Shown here in pieces: positions 33,501-44,639 of a stretch of 64,000 nucleotides of DNA. The stretch is from positions 10,784,125-10,848,124 of the forward strand of contig NC_061801.1 in NCBI RefSeq assembly GCF_021462225.1, written 5' to 3'. The position numbers were made by a program, and so were the translations under genes. How positions within the stretch are numbered: position 1 is the first letter of the stretch; each line of letters begins with the position of its first letter. The DNA comes from Girardinichthys multiradiatus (taxonomy: Eukaryota; Chordata; Actinopteri; Cyprinodontiformes; Goodeidae). The notes beneath the pieces were generated by a model. That model did not search any database. It was given only the letters and a program-made list of their open reading frames with translations, and was not told the DNA's origin.

Positions 33501-36500
33501 ACAACTGGCCCCCTCTCCCAGAGAAGTTCCCCGTGGGGCCGTGTTTCTACCATGACATCACTGTGGACATTCCTGTAGACTTTCAGAAGACGGTCAAAAT
33601 CATGTACTACCTCTGGATGTGTGAGTTACCTCTCAGCCTCATCTTTTCAGATTTACAGTACCTTGCATTTATAGCTTTTTCCCACACATTCCAAGCACAA
33701 GCTTCAGGGTATTTTATACGAATGGAATGTGATACGCCAATAACAGGTAGTGCATAGTTGTGAAAACATGTGGATGAAGGTGGTCTGGTGAAATGGGACC
33801 AAAATTGAACTTTCTGGCCAACGTGCAAAACTAACACTGCACATCACCCTGGTGGCAGCATTGTGATGTGGTCAAGAGCTGACTGGAATATGGATGGAGC
33901 TAAATACAGGACATTCATAGAAGATAACCTTTCAGAGGGTGGTTCAGTAGCACAACGACCTTGAACACATGGCGAGAGCTGCGATGGAACGTTTATATTA
34001 CAGCGTATTTGTTTGTTAGAATGGCCTAGTCAAAGTGTAGACCTAAGACTAATCAAGGATTTTTAACAAAACTTAAAAAGATCAATGTTATCGTTAACGA
34101 AAACTAACAAATGAACAAAAATTAGCAGTAAAAAAACATTTTCTTTAACTGAAATAAAAGTAAAAACGAGACTTTGCAAAAAAACCAAAAACTAACTGAA
34201 ACTTTAATGAGTGTTCACAAAACTAACTCAAATAAACTGAATTTATAGAGATAATGTGCTTAGTTTTTGTTTGTGTGTCTCATGCATAAGTCTAGTCTTG
34301 GGTTGTTGTTTTTTTTTTGGTTTTTTTTTCTTGCTCTGCCGCATTACGCCAGCAGATGGCGGGTACGTCAGTCAAATTATCTGAGCTGTCCGTCCACACC
34401 TAGCGTCATGTCACCAAAATTTGGGATAAAGTACCAGAGTCCAAATTGGGATTACTTTGAATATATACGTCTGGTCATTGAATATATTAGATAAAACCAA
34501 GTGTCTTTTAGTGTAGGGTGACCAGACGTCCCCAATTTAGACGACCTGTCCCCGGCTAAAGCTGTCCCTGGAAATGTCCCCAATGTTAGCATTTTGTGAA
34601 TGAGAAATGTTGTGTGTAGACTTACTACGGAAGCCGGGGGTAGACAGCGCAAGTGAGCATGTTGCGCGCAACATCAGCTGTTATGGTAGGCGGTCGCGCT
34701 GCTGTTAACGTTACAAAGTACAAGAAGAAGAGCTGAGTGCACCGCCTTGGACTGGGCTGATCCTGGCCGTGATGAAGGTTTGTTTTGCGATACGAAACGT
34801 TACTAGTGTGGTCAACATAAAAAAAAAATGGCTTGGATGTGTTTTGTTTTAGTAAAAGTGAGGACACATATGCAAACAAAACAAGTTTTTATGAACGAAC
34901 AGAACACCAAATAGGAAGACAAGAGCACAACTCCCTGAATTGGGAAATTGGAGCTACAGTGTCTACAAGGATTCATCCAATGTAAGATGTTTTAGAATTG
35001 ATTGGTGACGTTTAGTTTATATTTGCTGAGTTAGTTATTAGTTGTTTTGCTAATTTATTATAGTGATTTGTGAACTCAGGCTGAAGGGTGTTTTCAACTC
35101 AGTTTGGACATATGAAAGTTACTGAAAGGAGTCAGAAACAGGGAAAGTGAATGAGGCAAGAACTGCATGAACTGAGAATGATGAGAAGGGAGAGAGAATC
35201 ACCTGGTTAAATGTGTATTTCTTCTGTTGTACGAGCCTGTAGCTCCAAGTAAAAATAGTTGGGGTTTTTTCTTTTTGCTAAATATGGCAATTTTGGTATT
35301 TCATCAACTGAGGAAAATAGTTACATAATAAAAGAAAAGTTAATATTTAAAGGATTATCCTAGTTTCCTACTATATAAAAATATCCAACTACTAAAGGGT
35401 ATCTGAAACAAAAATCCTATTGTATTTGTAAAGTTGTAATTTTTCAGTATGTTGTACACTAATGTTTTTGGAGAGGATTGTGATTATATTTTGTCTTTTT
35501 TAGAATAGTGAACGTCTGATAGGAGAGGAGAGGAGGAAAATAGAAAGACTGATAGAAAGAAGAGTAAAGCTAAGAGCAGGGAAAGAGCAGATGAGTGTTA
35601 GAAAAAGGAGGAGAGTAAAGAAGACAGATATTACTATTGCTATTTATTTGTTTTATTACTCTTAGGAAATGCTAACAATGTGGATAGACTTTCCTGTTAC
35701 ACTTGATTTTTAGAGTTTAATTATGAATATGTATTTTAAGATAAATGAAACTGTTACTACACCAATGTTTTCATTATATCTTGATAACATTTATTTCTTT
35801 TACTCTTTGAGTTGGAAATGTCCCTGGATTTGATCTTAGAAAAAAAGACTAAAACTATAACTGAAACTAATAAAAACTAAACTGAAGTGTTTAAAATAAA
35901 ATAAAAACTAAACTAAACTAAACTAGCTAACAAATGCTAAAAACTAATTAAAACTAAAAATAGAATTGAAAATGTGAAGTCAAAAGTAAATAAAAATATA
36001 AACTAATGAAAATTGTAATACTGTTAAAACCTTGTCACAGGCACTCTCCAAGCAATCTTACTGCGCTTGAACAATTTTGTAAAGAACATGCAAATTTTAT
36101 TGCAGTAAACGATGGTTCTACAAAGCACTGGCTCAGACGGGTCCAATATTTGTCATTTTTACCATCACCCCACAATGATAAGTCACTTTGTCAGTCAATC
36201 GCAAACAGTCCAAGTAAAATACATGGAAGGTTGTGCTTGTAAAATGACAACATGATTTGAATGTCCAGGGGGTGTGAATACTTTTGCAAGGCACTGTATT
36301 GTCATGAATCCATGTTTATCCAAAAAGCAGTACATTTCACACAAATAAAAGAAATAGGGGTTATTCAAATTTAAGAGACAAACGGTTTATTTAGTGGAAA
36401 ATAATTCGTAGTTGTTTATTCCAACCAACCACCATCAGCCCTGAATAAAAGCTGCTATCTTTCCCCCCCTGGACACTTCAAGAGCTCTTTCCTTGTGGGG

Positions 36501-39500
36501 GTCTCACAGTTTGAATGTTGGTGTAAGTCGGGAGATGAAGGACTTCATGTGTAATTCAGTAGCCACATGACGAACACGTGTGGTGTGACCATGTGGTCTA
36601 ATGAAAGGACTGGGTCAGATGATTGCCTAAAGGTTGCTGTAGATCCAGCCCTTCAAGGGAACAGCTCAGATTAGTGTTCCATAAAATGCGTGTTTAAGCC
36701 ATCAAACTGGTTTTTTTGGAGTTTGTTTTTACAGTGCAAAAGGTTCCTGAGGCACAGGAGCACAGATATCCATCTGAGTCTGTTAACCAGCAGCCTTGTG
36801 CTATATTCCACACTGTGATAGGAAATCCCAGAGTCAGCCAAACTCTGCTGCAGTGAATGAACAGGACTTTTACCAGGACTCGTGGAATGAATGCTGATCA
36901 AAAATTGCGTGTACCGATTCTTTTCCCCGACCTGCTTGGTGCTGCATGTTGAAATATTAAACATCTGTTTCCTTCACTTCCTTTGAGGGCTTGCAGGACA
37001 CTGCGGCTGCGACCACAATTATAGAACCTACTTTCCAGACACACAAATGCAGTCGCCTGTTCCTTTAACCTCTTCACTGCTCCTCTCCTGCTTTCAGTTC
37101 ATGCTGGAACGCTGCTGGCTAACCTGGTTGGCTGCCTGGCCTGGTTCTGTGTAGACACGGCACGCGGGGTGGACTTTGGCTTGTCCATCCTGTGGCTTTT
37201 GCTCTTCACGCCGTGTGCTTTTGTCTGTTGGTACCAACCACTTTACGCAGCGTTCAGGTGAAAGTCACAAACTCACACGTCCAAGACAAACACTAGGCGA
37301 CGCTTCTTCTGTCTCACTCTATTTTTGTCTTTATCTGTTCTTTCTGCAGGACCGACAGCTCATTCAGGTTTTTTGTCTTCTTCTTTGTGTACATCTGTCA
37401 GTTTGGAGTCTACGTTCTCCAGTGCATCGGGATTACTGGTTGGGGCGCCAGGTGAGACAATAAGTAAACATTTAGGGTTTTCAGCAGAGTGGATTTAACT
37501 CATATAGTGGCTTTATGCCTAAATGTTTCTGTATTCAGAATTATCCTTCATATATACACCAAAGCTATGCAAAAAAAGAGGTATTGAACAATAATATTGC
37601 TTCTTCAAAAAACAAAATGCAAGAAAAGAATGAGAAGTTTATACCATTTCAGGAGGAATGTTGCTTTTGTATGTGTTTCCCAGTATATTGTCAAAGTAAG
37701 TTTCCACTTATATATTTGTGTAGGCATGCTTCTATCGAGCATTTTAGGAATCGAGCATTTTAGGAATTTAGTCTTTAGATCAATGACAAGTTTTATTAGT
37801 TCTTTGAGTATTTGGATATACACCCACTGGCCACTTTATTAGGTACACCTGTCCAACTACTCGTTAACACAAATTTATAATCAGCCAATCACATGGCAGC
37901 AACTCAATGCATGTAGATATGGTCAAGACGATCTGCTGCAGTTCAAACCGAGCATCAGAATGGGGAAGAAAGGTGATTTAAGTGACTTTGAACGTGGCGT
38001 GGTTGTTGGTGCCAGACGGGCTGGTCTGAGTATTTCAGAAACTGCTGATCTGCTGGGATTTTCACGCACTACCATCTCTAGGGTTTACAGAGAATGGTCC
38101 GAAAAAGAGAAAATATCCAGTGAGTGGCAGTTCTGTGGGCCTTGTTGATGCCAGAGTTCAGAGGAGAATGGCCAGACTGGTTCGAGTTGATAGAAAGGCA
38201 ACAGTAACTCAAATAACCGCTCGTTACAACCAAGGCCTGCAGAAGAGCATCTCTGAACGCACAACACGTCAAACCTTGAGGCAGATGGGCTACAGCAGCA
38301 GAAGACCACACTGGGTGCCACTCCTGTCAGCTAAGAACAGGAAACTGAGGCTACAATTGGCACAGGCTCACCAAAATTGGACAATAGAAGATTGGAAAAA
38401 CGTTGCCTGGTCTGATGAGTCTATTTCTGCTGTGACATTCAGATGGTAGGGTCAGGATTTGGCGTCAACAACATGAAAGCATGGATCCATCCTGCCTTCT
38501 ATCAACGGTTCAGGCTGGTGGTGGTGGTGTAATGGTGTGGGGGATATTTTCTTGGCACACTTTGGGCCCCTTAGTACCAATTGAGCATCGTGTCAACGCC
38601 ACAGCCTACCTGAGTATTGTTGCTGACCATGTCCATCCCTTTATGACCACAATGTACCCATCTTCTGATGGTTACTTCCAGCAGGATAACACGCCATGTC
38701 ATAAAGCACGAATCATCTCAGACTGGTTTCTTGAACATGACAATGAGTTCACTGGACTCAAATGGCCTCCACAGTCACCAGATCTCAATCCAATAGAGCA
38801 CCTTTGGAATGTGGTGGAACGGGAGATTCACAACATGGATGGGCAGCCGACAAATCTGCAGCATCTGTGTGATGCTATCATGTCAATATGGACCAAACTC
38901 TCTGAGGAATGTTTCCAGTACCTTGTTGAATCTATGCCACAAAGGATTAAGGCAGTTCTGAAGGCAAAAGCGGGTCCAACCCGGTACTAGCGAGGTGTAC
39001 CTAATAAAGTGAGTGTACATCTACAGTACTTGCTACAGCTACAAACACTACTTACTTACATAGTTTGCTAAATATCCTTCATATACAGCCACCTTTTAGT
39101 TCTCTTGCATAAAACTGCACTAGAAATCAAACTGATGAATTTTAATAGTAAATGTTACTTTGGGTTGGTTTAGCTAAATCTATAAACCGGCTGTGGTGAT
39201 CCAGCTGACCAGCTCCAGTTCAATAAGTAAATTGGATCTCCATCATAATCCTTTTGTACTTTATTTAGGACAATATTGCCTTGACCGACACACACACACA
39301 CACATGTGACCTGTTCCTGCCAGACCTTAAATTTGTACCCATTTGCAAGTGAGGTCTTTCAGTAGATTGTTTCTGTATTTTAATCTGCATTTCAACCACA
39401 TATGTCTCTTTTTTCCATTCACAGTTCAAGCAATGTAAATGTGTTTTATTGAGATGAAAACAAAGTTTTGTACACAGTTTGAAAGTGTATGAATATTTTT

Positions 39501-39990
39501 TCAAGGCACTGTAGTGAACAGAGTATTTGGTGCAATAAATGGTATTTTGGTTTCAGAGCTCGGATGAGTTGCGAGCAGTGAAACCTGTGGGGTTCTTTGA
39601 CAGCATTTTATTTATGCTTTTCTTCCATCTTAGCGGTTGGATCTCAGCTCTGACTGGCCTGAACAAAAGCGTCCCAGTGGGCATCTTGATGATCCTCATT
39701 GCAGCTCTCTTTACCGCTCTGGCTGTCCTGTCCCTCATCATGTTCAAGAAGGTAAACCCTCAACCGATCCATCCAACTTGTCGAAGGAACATCTGCCGCA
39801 GTGCCATTTAACCCTCTTGTTCTCTTCTCCCATGACTCAGGTCCATGCGCTGTACCGTACCACCGGCGCCAGCTTCGAGAAGGCCCAGCAGGAGTTTGCC
39901 ACAGGCGTCATGTCCAACAAGACGGTTCGAACAGCTGCTGCTAACGCCGCCACCACAGCTGCACAAGGAGCATTCAAAGAGCAAGTCTAA
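27535..39990 (+). CDS. scamp1: Secretory carrier membrane protein 1 (complete, nine coding exons)
   Basis: Tetraspan protein of recycling, secretory and synaptic-vesicle membranes. Coding exons: 27535-27588, 30854-30931, 32417-32524, 33094-33205, 33492-33620, 37098-37257, 37350-37451, 39634-39751 and 39841-39990. All junctions are GT-AG and phases join to 336 residues; human SCAMP1 is 338. The cytosolic N-terminus has NPF motifs (7-9, 37-39), which bind EH-domain proteins, then a Pro-rich part (PPAYS), a coiled coil at about 82-113 ([20 protein letters not shown]), and a Cys/Trp-rich segment (RKNNWPPLP). Four membrane spans lie at about 150-177, 186-205, 216-241 and 260-285. The tail carries GLYR-like [18 protein letters not shown]. 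The MSDFDSNPF start, N-terminal NPF motifs and C-terminus identify SCAMP1 over SCAMP2/3. The linker after span 2 reads [11 protein letters not shown] with Gln207, where human SCAMP1 has Arg. Confidence 0.97.
30040..30530. promoter_or_regulatory. Candidate conserved non-coding element in scamp1 intron 1
   Basis: A repeat-free block with GTATTAAATTTTAAGC (about 30075), AAAAATTAATGACC (about 30105), an ATTTGCAT octamer (about 30137) and TGAATTATATTAG (about 30446). The GC-richer mix of homeodomain- and POU-type sites differs from the rest of the intron. Conservation is untested. Confidence 0.35.
30780..30802. repeat. Poly-T run
   Basis: 23 consecutive T, about 50 bases upstream of scamp1 exon 2. 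Such runs vary in length between individuals. Confidence 0.85.
30854..30931 (+). CDS. scamp1: scamp1 coding exon 2
   Basis: 78 nt, TTTCAG acceptor and GTGAGT donor, phase 0. Encodes [19 protein letters not shown] then PFTDAKP, including the NPF at 37-39. Confidence 0.96.
31320..31602 (-). repeat. tRNA-derived SINE
   Basis: On the minus strand the head (near 31602) reads GGTGGCACAGTTGGTAGCAC, an A-box-like sequence, followed about 30 nt later by GGGTTCGACTCC, a perfect B box. The body includes the well-known fish repeat stretch CAGTCATGTTTTTGGACTGT on the plus strand. It lies in scamp1 intron 2 in antisense orientation. The tRNA part cannot fold as a complete tRNA and continues straight into the body, so it is a SINE and not a tRNA gene. 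Confidence 0.65.
32417..32524 (+). CDS. scamp1: scamp1 coding exon 3
   Basis: 108 nt between TTGCAG and GTACAA. Encodes a Pro/Ala-rich linker with [18 protein letters not shown], closely matching the SCAMP1 family. Confidence 0.96.
32545..32760 (-). mobile_element. Tc1-like transposase fragment
   Basis: The minus-strand frame reads [20 protein letters not shown], then [13 protein letters not shown] and [14 protein letters not shown], an internal piece of a Tc1 transposase spanning the block before the second catalytic Asp. It sits in scamp1 intron 3 and is broken. Confidence 0.65.
33094..33205 (+). CDS. scamp1: scamp1 coding exon 4
   Basis: 112 nt, acceptor CGCAG, donor GTCAGA. Encodes the cytosolic coiled coil [19 protein letters not shown], then [13 protein letters not shown], and leaves one base of a Gly codon. 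Confidence 0.95.
33492..33620 (+). CDS. scamp1: scamp1 coding exon 5
   Basis: 129 nt. The acceptor at TTCCAG (not the GCAG 4 nt downstream) is required to keep frame into [18 protein letters not shown]. It runs to [11 protein letters not shown], the start of membrane span 1. Donor GTGAGT. Confidence 0.95.
33655..36298 (+). mobile_element. Old Tc1-like element, split by a later repeat
   Basis: The left end reads ACAGTACCTTGCA and the right end TTGCAAGGCACTGTA, a matching inverted pair. The interior 33790-34060 contains damaged transposase (regions equivalent to AAACTAACACTGCACATCACC and GAATGGCCTAGTCAAAGTG). The interior is then interrupted at about 34080 and resumes after about 36003. Confidence 0.6.
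34080..36003. repeat. Compound AAACTAA-rich dispersed repeat with internal insert
   Basis: The left part begins GTTATCGTTAACGAAAACTA and the right part (35850-36003) is dense in AAACTAA and AAAACTA units. Between them, GGTGACCAGACGTCCCC and GGAAATGTCCCCAATG at about 34515-34590, with GGAAATGTCCCTGGATT near 35814, suggest a second element inserted in the first. I recognise these motifs from dispersed fish repeats but cannot assign a class. Confidence 0.5.
37098..37257 (+). CDS. scamp1: scamp1 coding exon 6
   Basis: 160 nt, TTTCAG acceptor and GTGAAA donor. Encodes [20 protein letters not shown], then the second span ([18 protein letters not shown]) and the amphipathic linker WYQPLYAAF(R). Confidence 0.96.
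37350..37451 (+). CDS. scamp1: scamp1 coding exon 7
   Basis: 102 nt, CTGCAG acceptor and GTGAGA donor. Encodes [19 protein letters not shown] then [14 protein letters not shown], membrane span 3 and the loop after it. Confidence 0.95.
37821..39015 (+). mobile_element. Tc1-like element with DD36E spacing, 1195 bp
   Basis: TA duplications at 37819-37820 and 39016-39017. Ends are CACTGGCCACTTTATTAGGT at the left and its complement at the right, where a few bases (GGCC) of the repeat are deleted. Inverted repeats are short, about 30 bp. It lies in scamp1 intron 7 in sense orientation. Relatives in the window are at 52699-53490 and 61540-63255. Confidence 0.9.
37960..38990 (+). pseudogene. Tc1-like (DD36E) transposase, two frameshifts
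   Basis: Starts [20 protein letters not shown] with a helix-turn-helix ([14 protein letters not shown]). The frame breaks near 38130, where several bases are missing relative to the related copy, and again near 38420. The third segment keeps QQDNTPCH and [11 protein letters not shown]; 36 residues separate the second Asp and the Glu. The end KAGPTRY is intact. It is not functional as it stands. Confidence 0.85.
39288..39304. repeat. AC microsatellite
   Basis: About eight AC units in scamp1 intron 7. Confidence 0.85.
39430..39515. mobile_element. Tc1-type terminal repeat scrap
   Basis: GAATATTTTTTCAAGGCACTG matches the end of the old Tc1 families; no partner end was found close by. Confidence 0.35.
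39634..39751 (+). CDS. scamp1: scamp1 coding exon 8
   Basis: 118 nt. The acceptor is TAG after a T-rich tract (TTTTCTTCCATCTTAG); the first base completes Ser248. Encodes [19 protein letters not shown], then [20 protein letters not shown], the fourth span. Donor GTAAAC. Confidence 0.95.
39841..39990 (+). CDS. scamp1: scamp1 coding exon 9 (terminal)
   Basis: 150 nt including TAA. Encodes the cytosolic tail [38 protein letters not shown] and [11 protein letters not shown]. Confidence 0.97.
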   Translation, partial: VHALYRTTGASFEKAQQEFATGVMSNKTVRTAAANAATTAAQGAFKEQV

Positions 39991-41235
39991 TCAACATGAA
40001 GAACTTCATCCTCCAGGCCCCTGGCTGAGCCCCCGACAGCTGTCAGACAGAACTAAGGAGGTTTATGAGAGGTCGATCCAACACACAACAATGATCCATG
40101 TTCTGAGCCTCAGTGAGAAACAGTCACCTGGATTATCCCTGGGACCTGGCTGTGTTGTGCACTCTGGTACCTCTTCGCCTTCACTGCGCTCTAACTGTTC
40201 AACCAGCGCGCTCAGCTTCCTCTGTGTGGGTTCGTGTATATGTGTGCATGTGTGTGGCCAAGTGGATAAATGATTGTGTGCCTTTTTGAATGTTTGCTGT
40301 TCCTCGAGGACAGATTGTTATGCAGCTGAGCCGACTCTCTGAGATCTAAGGGTGAATTCCCTCCATTAACCGCTTTGGCGTTCTTTGATCTCTCATCCAG
40401 ATCACTTGTTCTTATATTACTAACTTTGTTATTGGGTAAAAGAAAGCAACAGTTTTTCAACAGTAAACAACTTTGGAAAAAGTTACTTTATTTATTCTTT
40501 TCTGCTGACGCATTCTGCATGTTTTATCCATTGTGGAATCCAAACAGCATTTAAATTTGGAAGTACAGTACAGACTGAGATGAAGAAATCAGTAATCAAA
40601 CATTTTGAGGGCATTTTATGTTCTAAAAAATACCTTTAAATATCTATTTTTCTACAGATAATGAGCTCCAAAGTGCTTTTCATTGCCTGATTGTGTCCTA
40701 ATGCACAGTCTATTTTATGTAGTGTAAAAAGCCTGATGGGCCTTTGAAGAAAGATGTGTAAAAAGTCTTGATTCAGTGTCAGCTTCTCTTGTTTTACTGT
40801 CTGATTTCACCCCCACTTTTGATCATATTTTTAAGTTTCAAAGCAATGTCGATTCATTCCTGAAAAAAATGGTACCTATGGATTTTTTTGCTGTCGTTTT
40901 GTTGATTTTGATCATTAATGTGGTAAAACTGGGAGAAGAGTTACACTGTAATGCAGTGTGTTCACATGTGATTTACTGTAGATGCACAGTGGCTTTAAGT
41001 TATGCCTTACAGTCAGCGTGGTTTGGTGTATACACTAAAACTTAATTTATAGCCATTTCTGACAACTCCAAGGAGTGGAAGGATTGTATATTTTGTATGC
41101 TTTCGGGTGGTTTGGTGACATTTTTTAGATGCACACTGGTTTTACCAAAAGTCACGTGTTGTGTAGTTTGACTAGATTGAGAGTGAGTTTTGTATATTTA
41201 TTGTTCTAATGAATAAAATTCTTCATTATGTGTTT
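39991..41235 (+). other. scamp1: scamp1 3' UTR
   Basis: About 1.2 kb of AT-rich, repeat-free sequence following the stop codon, ending just beyond the AATAAA signal. The exact cleavage point is not visible. Confidence 0.75.
41212..41217 (+). terminator. scamp1: scamp1 poly(A) signal
   Basis: AATAAA followed within about 30 bases by a GT/T-rich stretch (ATTATGTGTTTCACTGCTTC), as expected of a cleavage site. No earlier canonical AATAAA was noticed in the UTR. Confidence 0.75.
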
Positions 41236-41454
41236 CACTGCTTCTTTTTGCATCCATGTGGCCTTAATGTAGTCTGTCTCTTTAAAAGGCAAATATATCC
41301 AAGTGGACTTGCAATGTCAGCTAATTGCCAGAGGGGGTCACCAGTGTTCCACCAAAGTCAGACTTGAATCATTGGTTTAAGAGATTTTAGGAATAGTTAC
41401 TTGCAGACAATGCAGTTACCCAGCTGAACATTTTACCATCGTGTCTGTGAAAGA

Positions 41455-43000
41455 TTTTCATGTTACAACAAACTTCCATGTATTTCATTGGGTTTTTATG
41501 ATAAACCAACACAAAGTAGTGTATAGTTATGAAATGAAAGGAAAACGATGCATAGTTTTAAAAACCATTTTTCAGAAAAGAAAGAGATAAATGTGTTGTG
41601 CATAGGTATTCAGCCCCTTTATTCTGATACCCCTAAACAAACTCTGATGCAACCATTTGCCCTCAGAAATGACCAGTTAGTAAACAGAGCCCATCGTGTG
41701 ATTGGTCAACATAAATCCAGTTATTACGTAAAGGCTGTTGAGGTTTGTTAGAGCACATTAGTGAACAGCATCATGAAGACCAAGGAACACAGCCGACAGG
41801 TCAGGGAGAAAGTTAGGGAATATTAAACATTATTTCAAGCTTTGAACTTTGGAGAAAATGGAAAGAATTTAAACCTACAAAGATGTCGTTATCCACCTAA
41901 CTGTAAGGCAGAGAGAGCATTAATCAGAGAAGCAACCAGAATACAATGGTTACCCTGGAGCAGCTGCAGAGATTCAAAGCTCAGCTGTGAGAATCTGTTG
42001 ACAGGACCACCATTAGTCATGCAGTCCACAAATCTGCCCTTTATAGAAGTGTAGAAAGAAGGAAGCCATAATAAGTCCTGTTTCCACTTTACCATAAAGC
42101 ATTTAAGTGACAAAGCAAACACAAAAGATGTTCTGAGCAGATTGGACCACTGTTGAACTTCTTAGCCTTCATGTAAAATGGAGTTTAGGCGAACGTTCTG
42201 AATGAAAGACTCACCTTCACCACCCGCTCCTTCCAATGATTCTTCTGTGCATCTCCTGGCCTGCCAGTCAGCATCCTGTCCGTCTGATTCTCCATCCAAT
42301 CACCTTCCAACGCCTTGCTTATAAAGGACCTTCAGCGGTGTTCATCCTCGCTTGTCAGCTGAGCTCATCCCTCCTCCACCCCACCTCCACCATCTTCCTT
42401 CTCATCTCCTCCTGGCTTCCTCGCTCCCTGGCCACCAATCCACCACCAGTGTCGGATCAGAGGGAAGACATCTCTAAATCTAAACCTTACAAATGTTCAT
42501 CTTAGCTCATATTATTCACAACATTCATGTCTTCCTCCCAGGTCCGAGCGTCAAAGAAATAACCATGTAATTTCACATCATTAAAACTTTCTAATTGCCG
42601 TCCCTTTTCTTTGTGAATTTTTTCAGATTGAAATGCTAATTGCTTTTTTCCTAGACCTACGCTCCTGATGGTTAAATATGGTGATGGCAGTATTATGCTA
42701 TGGGGATGCTTTTCTTCAGCATGTCAGGGAGGCTGGTCAGAGTTGATGGGATAATGAGGGGAGCTAAATATAGTAGCAATCCAGAGATAAAAACCTATAA
42801 GAGACTCTAAAAGACTCGAGGGTTGGGTGGAGGTTCAGGAAGACAACCTTAAACATACAGGCAAGCCATGTGTGAAGGGTCTAGGTCGAAGCATATTGAT
42901 GTGCTAGAATGGCCCAGTCAAAGTCCATACCTAAATCCAATTAAGAAGCTGGAGCAAGACAAAAAAAATATGTTCAGTTATGTGATTTTCTCATATTTAC
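41455..43000 (+). mobile_element. Old Tc1-like element, interrupted
   Basis: The left portion (41455-42195) has the terminal sequence CCAACACAAAGTAGTGTATA and damaged transposase start (pieces such as GAAGACCAAGGAACACAG and GTTACCCTGGAGCAGCTGCA). The right portion (42655-43000) reads GDGSIMLWGCFSS, then an AGAATGGCCCAGTCAAAGTC stretch preceding the catalytic Glu. An unrelated segment of about 455 bp lies between. Confidence 0.65.
42198..42655. other. Unrecognised C/T-rich insert in the Tc1 relic
   Basis: About 455 bp rich in CTCC and CCACC, flanked by the two halves of a Tc1 transposase. It contains no coding domain and no clear terminal repeats. It has a TTTTTTCAG at its right end but no matching exon. 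Origin unknown. Confidence 0.4.
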
Positions 43001-43224
43001 ATACACACTAATGTGGTTAGAGCATATATGACACCATTTATAATCACATATGTTAATATGAATGCACTATCATAAAAATAAACATCCGTGAAGAAAACAG
43101 GGATTTATATACTGTTGTCCATAAAGATGGAATAAAATCTGTTTACCTCTTCTCGTGCAATGAATGTGACAATGTGACTTATTCTTGATAGTGTACATCC
43201 CCAAATCTTTATTGATCAGTCTCC

Positions 43225-44110
43225 TCCAAACATCACTGTAAAAATTTAATTCAATGTGCAAAACTATTCACACCCCCAAAAACCAATACTTTGTAGAGCC
43301 AGCTTTTGTTGCAATTACAGCTGCAGGTCTCTTTTATAAGTCTCTATGAGCTTGCCACACCTTTGCCCATTCCTTAAAACTGTTCTAGCTTCTTCACATT
43401 GGATATGCAATTCTCTTGTGAATAGCAATCTTCAAATTTAACGGCAGGTTTTCAATTGGATTGAGGTCTGGACTTTGACTAAGCTATTCCAATACATTTA
43501 AATATTTCCCCTCAAAACACTCGAGCGGAACCTCCGTCCCAGTCTCATATCACAGGCAGACTGACACAAGTTTTGCTCAAGAATATCTCTGTATTTAGCA
43601 ACATACATCTTTTCCTTGACTCGGACTAGTTTCCCAGTCCCTGCTGCTGAAAAACATCATTAAAACATTAACACTAAGTAATAGCTTTTTCTGGCCTCTC
43701 TTCCATGAAAGCCAACTCTACGGAGTGTACAGCTTTTGTGGTTCTATGGACAGACACTCCAGTCTCTGCTTTGGAACTCTGCAGCTCCTTCAGGGTTACC
43801 TTTGGTCTCTGTGCTGCCTCTCTGATTAATGTCCTCCTTGCCTTGCCTTGTGAGTTTTGGTGGGTGGCCCTGTCTTGGCAGGTTTGTTGTGGTACCATGT
43901 GCTTTCCATTTGAAGATGGTGGATTTCAAGGTGCTCAAGGGGAACATCAAAGATTTAGATATATTTTTTATTACCCCAGCCTGACTTGTGTTTCAACAAC
44001 TTTGTCCCTGACTTGTTTGGAGAGCTCCTCGGTCTTCATGGTGTTTCGTATTGGTGTTGCAGCCTCTGGGGCCTTTCAAAAAAGATTTATTTATACTGAC
44101 AGATCATGTG
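43225..44110 (-). mobile_element. Old Tc1-like element (minus)
   Basis: Contains GCAAAACTATTCACACCCCC and the GTTGCAATTACAGCTGCAGG inner repeat, then minus-strand transposase fragments (LIREAAQRPKVTLKELQSS), with stops. Same broad family as 41455-43000 but in opposite orientation. Confidence 0.65.
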
Positions 44111-44639
44111 ACACTTAGATTCTGGCTCTTTTCATTCTTGTTCTCTGAAATTGCAAATTAACCTAAAGCCTCTGGCAGCTAATTTGGCCTGACTTTCTGC
44201 AGTCATGTGTCCAACCTGGAAGTTATCAGATGCCGTGTTCGGTTTGAACTGAGCTGAGTAAAGAAAGGGGGCCACAGGGTTGAGCCAACAGCTTCACTGC
44301 AGGCCACGTGGACAGAGGAACATCTGGGCAAAGATGCACCAGCAAAAAATATCATCAGGCTTGTTAACAACAGGCACTGCAAAAACAAGGGAACATATTA
44401 AAGGTAACAAGCACCAATGAGCATCTGACAAAGCACAACACAGACATCACCAAAATGGTTAATGGGACACCAGGGGAGGCCAAATGTATTGATGGTGAGG
44501 AGCAATGAAGAACATATCCAATGGGCATCAAGAACTGGACTGAAAGGTAACAAACAACTCTGCATACAATCATAACACAACAGCATGACACACACCGGAG
44601 ATAACATAACCTAGATGATCACCTGAATTGAATAATTAT

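Larger units (their letters stand above)
33621..37097. other. scamp1 intron 5 (repeat-filled)
   Basis: A 3.5-kb intron made largely of an old plus-strand Tc1 (33655-36298) split by an A/C/T-rich compound repeat (34080-36003). The remaining 36300-37097 is unrecognised. Confidence 0.65.
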
